DNA of 39,799 nucleotides from positions 1 to 39,799 of the IMG/VR virus record IMGVR_UViG_3300036818_000103. One strand, written 5' to 3'. Of the stretch, positions 15,894 to 23,546 are shown piece by piece. The stretch is from a virus. Both the position numbers and the translations under genes were made by a program. The first letter of the stretch is position 1, and every line of letters begins with the position of its first letter. The notes beneath the pieces were generated by a model, which was not told the DNA's origin, searched no databases, and saw only the letters and a list, made by a program, of their open reading frames with translations.

Positions 15894-16779
15894 TAGCTCA
15901 GTCGTCGAAAAACAATTCGTCATCGAGATCGCCAAGATACTGACCACTGAGGCGTATCAGCCATACGCAGTCGGTTACTCCGATATCCTCGGCCTCAGCT
16001 TTCGCCTGACGCGTGGCTGGCCGGTTGATAACCAATTGGTCGCCGATCTCAATGCGAACCCTTCGGTCACCAATATCACGGTGTTCTCCCAGCCAGGACA
16101 GCGCAACACGACAAGGTTCCTACGCCAGACGATGAATCAGGTGACGCAGGTTCCAGAACCGACGCTGATCCCGGATGTGGTCGGCAATACAGTTGTCTTT
16201 AGCGGAACGGGATCAGCATCTGAGATCATCTCGGTAACCTATGGCAATGTGGCGGGCGCATCCATCCGATTGACCAATTCTGATACCCCCGTCACGGTGG
16301 CCCAGAAGTTTGCCACGGCGCTATCCAATACGAGTGCATTAAACGGCGTCCTGACTCTCCCATCGCCCCCAGGCGTGGCTGTAGGCATGGACGTGACGAT
16401 GCTGCGCGAGGTGCACCGGCAATGCGCGATCTGGCGCGTGACGATCTGGGCATCGAAGCCAGAATACCGGGATGAGTTTGCCAGCCTGATCGATCCGAAC
16501 CTTCAAGGTCTCGACCGATTCTTCTTCGCCGACGGCTCATGCTCCGGCCCGATCGTCAATGCCGGAACCTATGTCGATGACGTGGTTGAAAAGCAGAAGT
16601 TGTGGAAACGTGATCTGCTCTACGAAGTTGAGTATCCGACCGATACCGTGAGCATCGTCCCGGTAATGACACTTGGCGATCTTAACGTCAATGATATCAC
16701 CTTGCTGACCAATACAACCGTCAATCCCGATTGGATCGCCATCCATGGCGGGTCCAGCACGAGCAGTGTCGGTCTTTAG
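15886..16779 (+). CDS. Phage structural-module protein of unknown role
   Basis: About 297 residues from a TTG at 15886, which has GGAGAAG eight bases ahead; an ATG at 15871 would add five residues (MRRRA). The N-terminal region has FVIEIAKILTTEAYQPYAVG, then an inserted beta domain (about 100-170) containing SVTYGNVAGASIRLTNSDTP, then TMLREVHRQCAIWRVTIWAS and GLDRFFFADGSCSG. This split arrangement (alpha/beta core interrupted by a sticky beta domain) is common in tail proteins. Last gene of the plus-strand operon, converging on the terminase gene. Confidence 0.6.
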   Translation: MPDSSVVEKQFVIEIAKILTTEAYQPYAVGYSDILGLSFRLTRGWPVDNQLVADLNANPSVTNITVFSQPGQRNTTRFLRQTMNQVTQVPEPTLIPDVVGNTVVFSGTGSASEIISVTYGNVAGASIRLTNSDTPVTVAQKFATALSNTSALNGVLTLPSPPGVAVGMDVTMLREVHRQCAIWRVTIWASKPEYRDEFASLIDPNLQGLDRFFFADGSCSGPIVNAGTYVDDVVEKQKLWKRDLLYEVEYPTDTVSIVPVMTLGDLNVNDITLLTNTTVNPDWIAIHGGSSTSSVGL

Positions 16780-16796
16780 CGAAGACGGCCAGAAAC

Positions 16797-16819
16797 CCGC
16801 GACCCTGAAGAGGTCGCGG
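16797..16819. terminator. Hairpin between convergent structural operon and terminase genes
   Basis: CCGCGACC pairs with GGTCGCGG over 8 bp around a 7-nt loop, in the 52-nt gap between the two convergent stops. There is no clear U-tract on either side. Likely a bidirectional terminator. Confidence 0.5.
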
Positions 16820-16831
16820 TATTCACTCGCG

Positions 16832-18094
16832 TCAACGGCGACGAAGCGAGAACCGCTTGATAGCTGGTGCGTGCACCACCTGGGTGATCCACGTCAGTCC
16901 ATAACGTAGACTGTCTGCCGCATGACTTTCCTTCGAGTGGAGCGGCCCGACCGGATGGCCATCTTTGCTGAGGCGTGAACGATACCCCTTCAACATCTCG
17001 ACTCCATCATAGCAGCGCGTCAAATCAAATCGGCACCTCGGCAATGCCTCACGCACCATTTCGATGCCATCAGCAACTCCTTGATCCGGGCACACAACGA
17101 ATGGCAAGCCATAGCGAGCACCGCTCTCTAGTCTTGATACACCTGTTCCGAGTTCACGATTGCGAATGTCGAAGGGAGCGACGAAGTCTCCATACCGATA
17201 TCCGCGTTCCTTGGCTTTCATTTCGATCAATGTGCCCCATTCCTCAAAGCCCATGCTGCCGTGCTCTTCGTAATCTACGAAATGAATTTGATCGCCTACT
17301 AGCTGATAGAACCACACTGCCGTGTGGTCCCTGACTCCAAGGTCCCACGCCGTATGGACTAGGAGGTCTTCGCGATAGAGCGGCGGATCATAGTATGCGA
17401 TGCGCCCGTTCTCGCGCAGTTCCTCGGTCGCCCGACCGTAGTATGCGCCGACCAATGCCGCCTCGAAACTGACTTCGAGTTCTTGTGCAAACATCTCAGG
17501 CGACATCTCCCTTTTGAGATTGTCGATCTCGTCGAGCACACCGGTCTTGAACCACGGCAATAGGATGCCATACCAATCGTCATTGGCAGGGTCTTGCGAT
17601 ATCATGTACCGTTTGTAGAGTTCCCCGTGACCTTTTGGCGTCCCAATCCAGACACAGAATCCGCGATGAATCTGCAACGTCGGTCGCACAATGTCCCAGA
17701 TTTGGTCGCTCATATCGTCTACTTCGTCGAGGACGATGCCGTGCACGTGGAGACCACGGATGCTGTCGGGGTCATCTTGTCCCAAGAGCAGAAGCTTGGA
17801 GCCGTTCGGAAACGTGGTCGTCATCGTGCTGATGGCGGTGTTTGATCCTGGGATCGGGCGAACGAATCGCTGCACGTGATCGAATACCGATCTACGCGCC
17901 TGATTGGCCTTCGGCATGATGTATAGGTAAACCGCATTATCAGGGCCGGTGCATGCCGCCCGGATGAGTTCATTAACTGCCCAGTGAGTTTTGCCGCATC
18001 CTCGGTGGGCGACGATGACACGGAAGCGGTTGCTATTGCAATGAAGTTCCAGACCCCACGGGCGAGGAGTATATGGGATGCGCACGTCTGTCAT
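16832..18094 (-). CDS. terL: Terminase large subunit
   Basis: 420 residues. ATPase domain: Walker A-type AHRGCGKT (29-36), Walker B GIVLDEVDD (119-127) with catalytic Glu124, and the coupling motif IGTPKGHGELY (150-160). Nuclease domain: AWDLGVRDHTAVW (Asp251), PFDIRNRE (Asp309) and ESHAADSLRYG (Asp394), the three acidic residues of the RNase H-type headful nuclease. It packages DNA into preformed heads with the portal and a small subunit. It starts with ATG after GTAAATA-TCTGC and no Shine-Dalgarno. The gene lies between tail genes on the minus strand, away from any visible capsid gene; no convincing small subunit is adjacent. Confidence 0.95.
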   Translation of the reverse strand: MTDVRIPYTPRPWGLELHCNSNRFRVIVAHRGCGKTHWAVNELIRAACTGPDNAVYLYIMPKANQARRSVFDHVQRFVRPIPGSNTAISTMTTTFPNGSKLLLLGQDDPDSIRGLHVHGIVLDEVDDMSDQIWDIVRPTLQIHRGFCVWIGTPKGHGELYKRYMISQDPANDDWYGILLPWFKTGVLDEIDNLKREMSPEMFAQELEVSFEAALVGAYYGRATEELRENGRIAYYDPPLYREDLLVHTAWDLGVRDHTAVWFYQLVGDQIHFVDYEEHGSMGFEEWGTLIEMKAKERGYRYGDFVAPFDIRNRELGTGVSRLESGARYGLPFVVCPDQGVADGIEMVREALPRCRFDLTRCYDGVEMLKGYRSRLSKDGHPVGPLHSKESHAADSLRYGLTWITQVVHAPAIKRFSLRRR

Positions 18095-18099
18095 GCAGA

Positions 18100-18105
18100 T
18101 ATTTA
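18100..18105 (-). promoter_or_regulatory. TAAATA element 5 nt before the terL ATG
   Basis: GTAAATA-TCTGC-ATG on the minus strand, with no GGAG-like site within 20 nt. It lies in the 42-nt gap behind the preceding small gene. Confidence 0.5.
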
Positions 18106-18136
18106 CGCAGTCCCGGCGGCGAGGCGCCTTTCTTGG

Positions 18137-18307
18137 TCATGCTGCGTCCTGCTCGGGACCACACCGGTTCAACCGCGCGAACAAGGCGTTCAGGGTGATT
18201 GTATGATCGCGAATTTGCCGGATCGTCGCGGCATGGCCCATCTCTTCGGCCACGTCGAGAATCGCGTTGATGAGCGCGTTACGCGTCATCCACACCGTCG
18301 TCCGCAT
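18137..18307 (-). CDS. 56-residue protein upstream of terL
   Basis: The frame starts with ATG 18307 (MRTTVWMTRNALINAILDVA) behind TGGAAG and is mostly helical, ending GPEQDAA. It lies immediately upstream of the terminase on the same strand, where a small terminase subunit would be expected, but it is much shorter than that family and has no visible DNA-binding motif. Function unknown. Confidence 0.5.
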   Translation of the reverse strand: MRTTVWMTRNALINAILDVAEEMGHAATIRQIRDHTITLNALFARLNRCGPEQDAA

Positions 18308-18332
18308 CGTCTTCCAGATCGTCGCGCAACGA

Positions 18333-19007
18333 CTAACTGAGACGTAATATTGCGGAACTGGAATTATTTGCGGGCAGAATGACTGTTAACGTACCGGAAC
18401 TAACCGACTGAACGCCACCGAAGTCATGAACGCTAACGGCGCGGCCAGTTACTCCGGCGTTTCTTTTCGATGCTGAATAGATGATGCAACCGGCGGTGGA
18501 GAATGTTGCGCTAGACCAGCTAGGATTGGCGCCAAACGTCGTCCACGCGATGGATGCACCGTCGTTTGTCGGTGTGCTATTTGTTAGAGCCACGCCGCCG
18601 GTTGTATATCCGCCACCACTTGCGACTTCGTCCGAGTTACCGGTTACGGTTGAGTAGTTACTTGTGGTCGCATTATAGGTACCGGCCATTCCACTCTTGA
18701 TCAGCGCCATCATGAATGTGTCACCTGATAGGGTAAGCGTGACGCCACTGTTCGATGCGGTTGCATTGGCTGACAGAGTCAATGAAGACGTGGTTGGGAT
18801 TGCGACCACAGTCGTATTCGCTGGGATACCGGTGCCGGTGATTCCCTGGCCAACGCTAATGCCGCTGGCGGATGATAGCGTCGTGACGGATGCCGATCCA
18901 GAGGCGAGTGTGCCGGTGGGCGGCGTTCCTGGCGAAGCATTGAAGCAATGACTTGCCTGTAGCAATTCTTGCTTGAAGCTAACCGCCATAGAGGTTGAGA
19001 TGGCCAT
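18333..19007 (-). CDS. Phage tail structural protein with Ig-like insertion
   Basis: 224 residues. MAVSFKQELLQASHCF at the start, DTFMMALIKSGMAG, NSDEVASGGGYTTGGVALT and the final SGTLTVILP form the pattern of a widespread small phage tail-protein family ('sFk.ell.g.h.f....d.fk.aLy......ts.Y..tnEv.g.GYt.gG..l'). Residues about 28-92 are an inserted Thr/Ser-rich beta segment (ASGISVGQGITGTGIPANTT) that the basic family lacks. GGAG lies 10 nt before the ATG. Probably displayed on the virion surface; exact position unknown. Confidence 0.65.
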   Translation of the reverse strand: MAISTSMAVSFKQELLQASHCFNASPGTPPTGTLASGSASVTTLSSASGISVGQGITGTGIPANTTVVAIPTTSSLTLSANATASNSGVTLTLSGDTFMMALIKSGMAGTYNATTSNYSTVTGNSDEVASGGGYTTGGVALTNSTPTNDGASIAWTTFGANPSWSSATFSTAGCIIYSASKRNAGVTGRAVSVHDFGGVQSVSSGTLTVILPANNSSSAILRLS

Positions 19008-19009
19008 CG

Positions 19010-19480
19010 TTATTTCACTCCATGATGTGCGGCCTTGTATGCGGCAGCATGTTTGCAGTCAGGGTTACGATCCGCATGCGTCAGTCGATCGACATGCATC
19101 GAGCTATGAAACAGCATCTTCAATTCGGTCATCACCGCGTGCTGCACCTCGGGAAGCTGATAATGGCCCTCCCATGAAGTGCCATTGGCGGCTTCCTCTA
19201 GCTCTTTGGCGATTTCGTCGAGATCGACCGCACGATGTTCATGGATCGGCGTGTTCACATGCGCAGGATCGTTCGCCAACTTGGCGTTTTCCTGCGCGCT
19301 TGAATGTTCAAAATGCCGTTGCAAGACCTCGGCAAACTTGAGATGCAGCCGCTGGGCTTCCAATACCTTCGGACCAGTGAGGCCGGCGACATCAGCCACC
19401 ATTTCAGCCGCAGTCATCGCCCATACGTCGGCAGGATGGTTGCGATCAGTGTTGTTAGTGATAAGAAACTTATGTACCAT
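19010..19480 (-). CDS. Hypothetical protein in the tail module
   Basis: 156 residues from ATG 19480 (GAGG upstream); a longer TTG start at 19588 would overlap the upstream gene and is unlikely. Strongly helical and charged, with AAEMVADVAGLTGPKVLEAQ and a His-rich C-terminus (LFHSSMHVDRLTHADRNPD). Unlike its Thr/Ser/Gly-rich neighbours it looks like a soluble helical protein, so it could be an assembly factor or chaperone for a fibre. No family recognised. Confidence 0.6.
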   Translation of the reverse strand: MVHKFLITNNTDRNHPADVWAMTAAEMVADVAGLTGPKVLEAQRLHLKFAEVLQRHFEHSSAQENAKLANDPAHVNTPIHEHRAVDLDEIAKELEEAANGTSWEGHYQLPEVQHAVMTELKMLFHSSMHVDRLTHADRNPDCKHAAAYKAAHHGVK

Positions 19481-19487
19481 GTAAACC

Positions 19488-20063
19488 TCAGTTGACCGGG
19501 ATTTGAAAAGAAAGCGCAGTAATCGTCGCAGTGACACCGGTTTGTATCGCCGTGGACGCCATGATGATATCAGTGCCACTGATGCCAACCGTCATTTGAC
19601 AGACGGTCGTACCAGCGGTTGTTGGACCGATATAATCCCACGCAGTTGTCCCGTCTAGTATACCAAGAGTGGTGCCAGTTGGTCCAGTTGACGCCGATGT
19701 GCCGGAGACAACGCACCGGTAATAGTTGGATGAATGGCTGACGACCGCGCCACGAACATACACCGTGGTCGCCGCCCATGCCGACGGCACAACGTCCACG
19801 CGGCCAAAGGTCGCGGTTCCCGTGTTGCCCGGTGAAACAGCAGACGAAACAAACGATGCGGTCTGACCGTCAAAGCCAGAAGCGGTGCTGACCGTGCCAA
19901 ATGCGGTCGGCGAGAATGTGTACTGTACCAACAACGTGTTGCCGGATAGGCTTGATTCGGCCGTGCCAGGAGGCGTGCCGCTATAGATACTGAGCGTCGC
20001 GTTGTTGAACATCGACGTGAAACTGTTGAGCGCGATAGCGCCATATGCACTTGCTAGAAACAT
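19488..20063 (-). CDS. Tail structural protein
   Basis: 191 residues, Ser/Thr/Ala-rich and beta-predicted: LNSFTSMFNNATLSIYSGTP, then a central segment WAATTVYVRGAVVSHSSNYY resembling carbohydrate-binding beta modules of the 'W..g..Y..G..V...g..Y.c' type (about residues 98-125). The ATG is preceded by ACGAGG and, 13 nt further, TAAATA. Another fibre-associated or decoration protein. Confidence 0.55.
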   Translation of the reverse strand: MFLASAYGAIALNSFTSMFNNATLSIYSGTPPGTAESSLSGNTLLVQYTFSPTAFGTVSTASGFDGQTASFVSSAVSPGNTGTATFGRVDVVPSAWAATTVYVRGAVVSHSSNYYRCVVSGTSASTGPTGTTLGILDGTTAWDYIGPTTAGTTVCQMTVGISGTDIIMASTAIQTGVTATITALSFQIPVN

Positions 20064-20076
20064 TCAAACCTCGTGA

Positions 20077-20082
20077 TATTTA
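20077..20082 (-). promoter_or_regulatory. TAAATA element upstream of gene 19488-20063
   Basis: CTAAATAT ends 13 nt before the ATG at 20063, in the 28-nt spacer between two tail genes; here a Shine-Dalgarno (ACGAGG) follows. Confidence 0.4.
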
Positions 20083-20091
20083 GGCTACGCA

Positions 20092-20562
20092 CTAGACAAC
20101 AGAGACCCACTTCGTGCCGCTATATATCAACTGAACGGTGCCGTAGTTATTACTAATCACGTAGTTGCTCTGTCCGTCAATCAAACCGGCAGCCGGCTGA
20201 ATCGTTATCAATCCGCTAGAGGCAGTGCCACCACTGTCTTTGATGCAGATGATCCGACCGGTGGCGGGACCGCTCGGCAGCCCAATAGCAAGGGCACCAC
20301 TAGTCTGGCATAGCACATATCGATCAGTCGGCAACACTGCGTATGACACGCCGCTGTTGATGATCTTGACGCTATCGACCGTCGCCCCGGCCAATATCAG
20401 TTGGCCATTCGCCGTTACGGTTGTCGTTGTGATCGCTGGGAACGTGCATGTCGCTTTGATAATTTGCGGCGTCGTCGTGTTGATGTCCAAGCTCGTTGCA
20501 TTATCGGCGTTGAGTTGCGAAGCGAAGATAATTGTACCGTCAGAGTAACTTGTGAATGGCAT
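20092..20562 (-). CDS. Tail fibre segment protein
   Basis: 156 residues. N-terminus MPFTSYSDGTIIFASQLNAD, then a beta-rich half with DRYVLCQTSGALAIGLPSGP and ATGRIICIKDSGG. It is a clear paralogue of the protein at 6296-6808 (same DRYV, LPxxPATGRII, IKD order). The start overlaps the stop of the 989-residue fibre (TAATG), so the two are coupled. Probably a trimeric fibre-tip or connector unit. Confidence 0.6.
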   Translation of the reverse strand: MPFTSYSDGTIIFASQLNADNATSLDINTTTPQIIKATCTFPAITTTTVTANGQLILAGATVDSVKIINSGVSYAVLPTDRYVLCQTSGALAIGLPSGPATGRIICIKDSGGTASSGLITIQPAAGLIDGQSNYVISNNYGTVQLIYSGTKWVSVV

Positions 20563-23531
20563 TAGAAGGTCACCTGCACGAATATCGGATAAGCCGACAA
20601 TGGGATCGTCATCGTCGAAACGTTGGTGCTATGCGCGACCATGGCCGATAGAATCGGATCGTAGACCGCCACTTGCGACTTTGCTGTCTCAGCGAACGAA
20701 AGCGTCACGTTGACTGGGGGCACTGAGATCGGTGTATTATTGCCGCCCAATGTGTTCAATAGCTGTTCGTTCCACATCACGATGATATACGTGCCGTTAC
20801 TAGCCTGCAACAGCACATCCTGATAGCCAGTGTTGATGTAGCCGCCATATGCTCCTGGCTTGTTGGTAACCGTGTAGTTCAACTTGCCGGGCGAGAACGT
20901 GGTGCTGGTGGCAAACTGATCGGCAAAGGTCCCGGTCGTGTTGCGGAACGCCACCGCCGACTTCTTCTGCACCCCAGAAACGTTGAACAAACCATAGGTC
21001 TGTCCGACGGCTTCTTGTGACACACCAATCGGCACATCGAGCAACTCGCGAACAATATAGGATTGAACACCTTGTTTATAGGCAGAGAACAACGTGATGA
21101 GCATATAGCTCGCCTGGGTCGTCTCGTTGACCCATCCCAGACCATTGTTGGTTGTACCATCCGGAAAGGAGTTCCAACCAAAGTTGGAGATGACGACCGG
21201 CAGACCTCCTGGCGTCGTTGTCTTCGCAGACGCAATCGCATCGGCTAGATAGCCATTGGTGTCGGTCGTGAAGAAGGGGGCGCCTGTGCCGTTGGGACTG
21301 AACGGCGGATACATGCTGGTGTTCGCGACGTCAGCCGGCGGAGTTCCAAATGCTTGGTTGTTACTCGGAGAAATCGGTGCCATCTGCCAGGACAGCAGAC
21401 CAAGTGAATGCGCATCGCCGTAAAGCTGGGCTTGAAACTGTGCCGCATCGGCGAGATCGTTGATGGAACCTAGTTGTGTCTCGATCTGATCGGCCGCGAA
21501 CGGGCCTTCAAATGCACCTGTATAGACACCAAACGCATTGTTGAACTGCTCCATAAGACCGTCAACAACCGCATAGTTTGCCGGAAACGTATACTGGCCT
21601 GGATAGAGAATGTACCGCGCGTTTCTACAGTTGGCGGCGATCTGTGCCATCCAACTCGGGTTCATGTTCAGATTACACTCCTCGCGCAACAGCAGTGTCG
21701 TGCCATTGCTGAGATAGTTGATCATGTTCTCGATCGTGGCCGCGCGAGAGATCGTATAGTTGCCGTTATAACCAGGGTCTTCCAATCTGACATTGATGCC
21801 CAAACCGTCCGCGAAACTCCTGTTCCGAGCCGCTTGGACACCATTGACGTCAGTCGGTTGACCCGTGCTGGTGATGTTTTGTGGCGTGCCACCGCCAGGA
21901 GGCGGATCGGGAATGGCGCCACCGATCGTGGCGCTCGATATCGTCACTGGGATAGCAAGCGACGATTGTCTGACCAATTGATCCGTGACCGTGAGTGCGA
22001 TGTTATCCGATCCAGTTGCATGTGCCGTGTAGACCAGGGATGCCAACGCGGTTTGCACCGCTGAATATGTCGAGGCGTAGTTGATCGTCGCCGTTCCACT
22101 GCCGGCGATCTGATTGCCGTTCACGTCCGTCATCGTCACCGTGCCGCTGGTGCACGAGACAACAACAGCAACCGTCCCGGATGAATAGATCGCCGCAGGA
22201 TCGTCCACGGTCACCCCGCTGATCGCCAATGCACTGCCACTGGTCACGGTCGCAACCGAGGGCGCATCGATGATCGGAAACGCTGGCCCCGAGGTCAACG
22301 ATCCGCCAACAGTGCCAATGCTGGCCAATCCAGGCAGCGTCGTCACAGATAGGGGTGCGCTTTGACTTGTGCCGGCCGAGTTGATCGCGATGACTCGGAC
22401 GTTATAGCCTGATCCGGAGTTGAGATTCGTCAAGGTGACACTCGTCTGCGTTGTCGTCGGACCATAGTTTGAGAAAGCACTTGTGCCGACCAATTCGTAT
22501 TGCACCTGATAAGCCAATGGCTGCGTGCCCGCAGTCGGTGGCTGCCAGGAAATCGTGAACCCGCCTGGGGTGATCCCGGTCGCTTGAAGATTGCCAGTCG
22601 CATTAGGCGCAACCGTGGCCGCAATTGTCGTCGCGCCTTGCGCGACCAACGATTCGAGAGACGATCCTATGGTCTTGGCAACGACGTGGAAGTTGTAGGT
22701 CGTATTAGAAATCAAACCACTGACTGTTGTTGAGGTAGTGCTGATCGGACCATCAAAATCGGTCCAGAGATTCGCCCCCTGTGCGGCGTATTGCACTTGA
22801 TAGGCGGCACCGGTGACCGGCAGCCATGTTACGGCGATTGTGGTGGACGTCGGCTGAGAGGCGACGACATTAGCTGGGCCACCTGCTAAAAAACCGATCG
22901 TGTTCGTCGCGACGATGGGCGATGTGGCTGTGCCAGCGGCATTGATCGCCGTCACTTGGAACTCGTAACGCGCCGCATTAAGCAGGCCGGATACTGTCGT
23001 ATTAATCGTGGTAAGTTGTTGTGCCCAAACGATCCATGTGGAGGTTCCGGCCAGCCGATACTGCACTTCATAGCTGAATGGTCCTGTTCCACCCTGTGGG
23101 ACCACCCAACCGAGCGGAATCGCAGACGAGGTCGGCTGGCCGAAGCTGGGCGCCACCATACTGACCGGCGGCGTACTAGGCGTGGTTACGGCATCGGTTG
23201 TGAGCAGGTTTGCCCATTTGCCGCTTTGAAGAAGTACTTCGATCAAGCCGCTGTCGCGATTGCCTCTTAACATGCCAAACACTGGTACGTTCGGACGTTC
23301 CGAGGTTGTGCCAACCGGCATACTGATTGCTGATCCAGAGGTGCAGACGAGATCACCCGTAACGATCATCTGCTCCGTTTGCGCCGAGATCGTCGCGATT
23401 AGCTTGGGAATATTCAGCGTGGACGCCAGATTTTGCGTGCCGATCGCGGACAGAGAGACCGCATCGGCGAATGCCTCATTCAGCGCATCGCTTGTGAGGA
23501 ACTCGCCGACGAAGAAAGAAGTTGTTACCAT
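20562..23531 (-). CDS. Long tail fibre: three FnIII domains plus GH-A-type TIM barrel
   Basis: 989 residues. N-terminal virion-binding part (1-115) with SDALNEAFADAVSLS; three FnIII domains (about 125-212, 217-303, 310-400), each with the YEVQY/YQVQY strand and a final 'T.IG/TTIA/TTLP' strand; an Ig/cadherin-like domain (about 412-533); a Pro/Gly linker; a TIM-barrel hydrolase-like domain (about 555-870); a C-terminal beta domain. The candidate acid/base is Glu675 (AFEGPFA). The nucleophile position in PVVISNFGWNS is Asn783, where relatives have Glu, so the domain may bind rather than cut. ATG follows GTAAATA-CCATC. Confidence 0.7.
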   Translation of the reverse strand: MVTTSFFVGEFLTSDALNEAFADAVSLSAIGTQNLASTLNIPKLIATISAQTEQMIVTGDLVCTSGSAISMPVGTTSERPNVPVFGMLRGNRDSGLIEVLLQSGKWANLLTTDAVTTPSTPPVSMVAPSFGQPTSSAIPLGWVVPQGGTGPFSYEVQYRLAGTSTWIVWAQQLTTINTTVSGLLNAARYEFQVTAINAAGTATSPIVATNTIGFLAGGPANVVASQPTSTTIAVTWLPVTGAAYQVQYAAQGANLWTDFDGPISTTSTTVSGLISNTTYNFHVVAKTIGSSLESLVAQGATTIAATVAPNATGNLQATGITPGGFTISWQPPTAGTQPLAYQVQYELVGTSAFSNYGPTTTQTSVTLTNLNSGSGYNVRVIAINSAGTSQSAPLSVTTLPGLASIGTVGGSLTSGPAFPIIDAPSVATVTSGSALAISGVTVDDPAAIYSSGTVAVVVSCTSGTVTMTDVNGNQIAGSGTATINYASTYSAVQTALASLVYTAHATGSDNIALTVTDQLVRQSSLAIPVTISSATIGGAIPDPPPGGGTPQNITSTGQPTDVNGVQAARNRSFADGLGINVRLEDPGYNGNYTISRAATIENMINYLSNGTTLLLREECNLNMNPSWMAQIAANCRNARYILYPGQYTFPANYAVVDGLMEQFNNAFGVYTGAFEGPFAADQIETQLGSINDLADAAQFQAQLYGDAHSLGLLSWQMAPISPSNNQAFGTPPADVANTSMYPPFSPNGTGAPFFTTDTNGYLADAIASAKTTTPGGLPVVISNFGWNSFPDGTTNNGLGWVNETTQASYMLITLFSAYKQGVQSYIVRELLDVPIGVSQEAVGQTYGLFNVSGVQKKSAVAFRNTTGTFADQFATSTTFSPGKLNYTVTNKPGAYGGYINTGYQDVLLQASNGTYIIVMWNEQLLNTLGGNNTPISVPPVNVTLSFAETAKSQVAVYDPILSAMVAHSTNVSTMTIPLSAYPIFVQVTF

Positions 23532-23536
23532 GATGG

Positions 23537-23542
23537 TATTTA
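23537..23542 (-). promoter_or_regulatory. TAAATA element 5 nt before ATG 23531
   Basis: GTAAATA-CCATC-ATG on the minus strand, in the 15-nt gap between the baseplate I-like gene and the FnIII fibre gene. Confidence 0.5.
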
Positions 23543-23546
23543 CCGC

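Noticed and set aside
18033-18140. 35-codon frame on the minus strand overlapping the start of terL (ATGA with the 56-residue gene)
   Set aside because: It lies mostly inside the conserved N-terminus of the terminase in another frame and has no homology that I can see.
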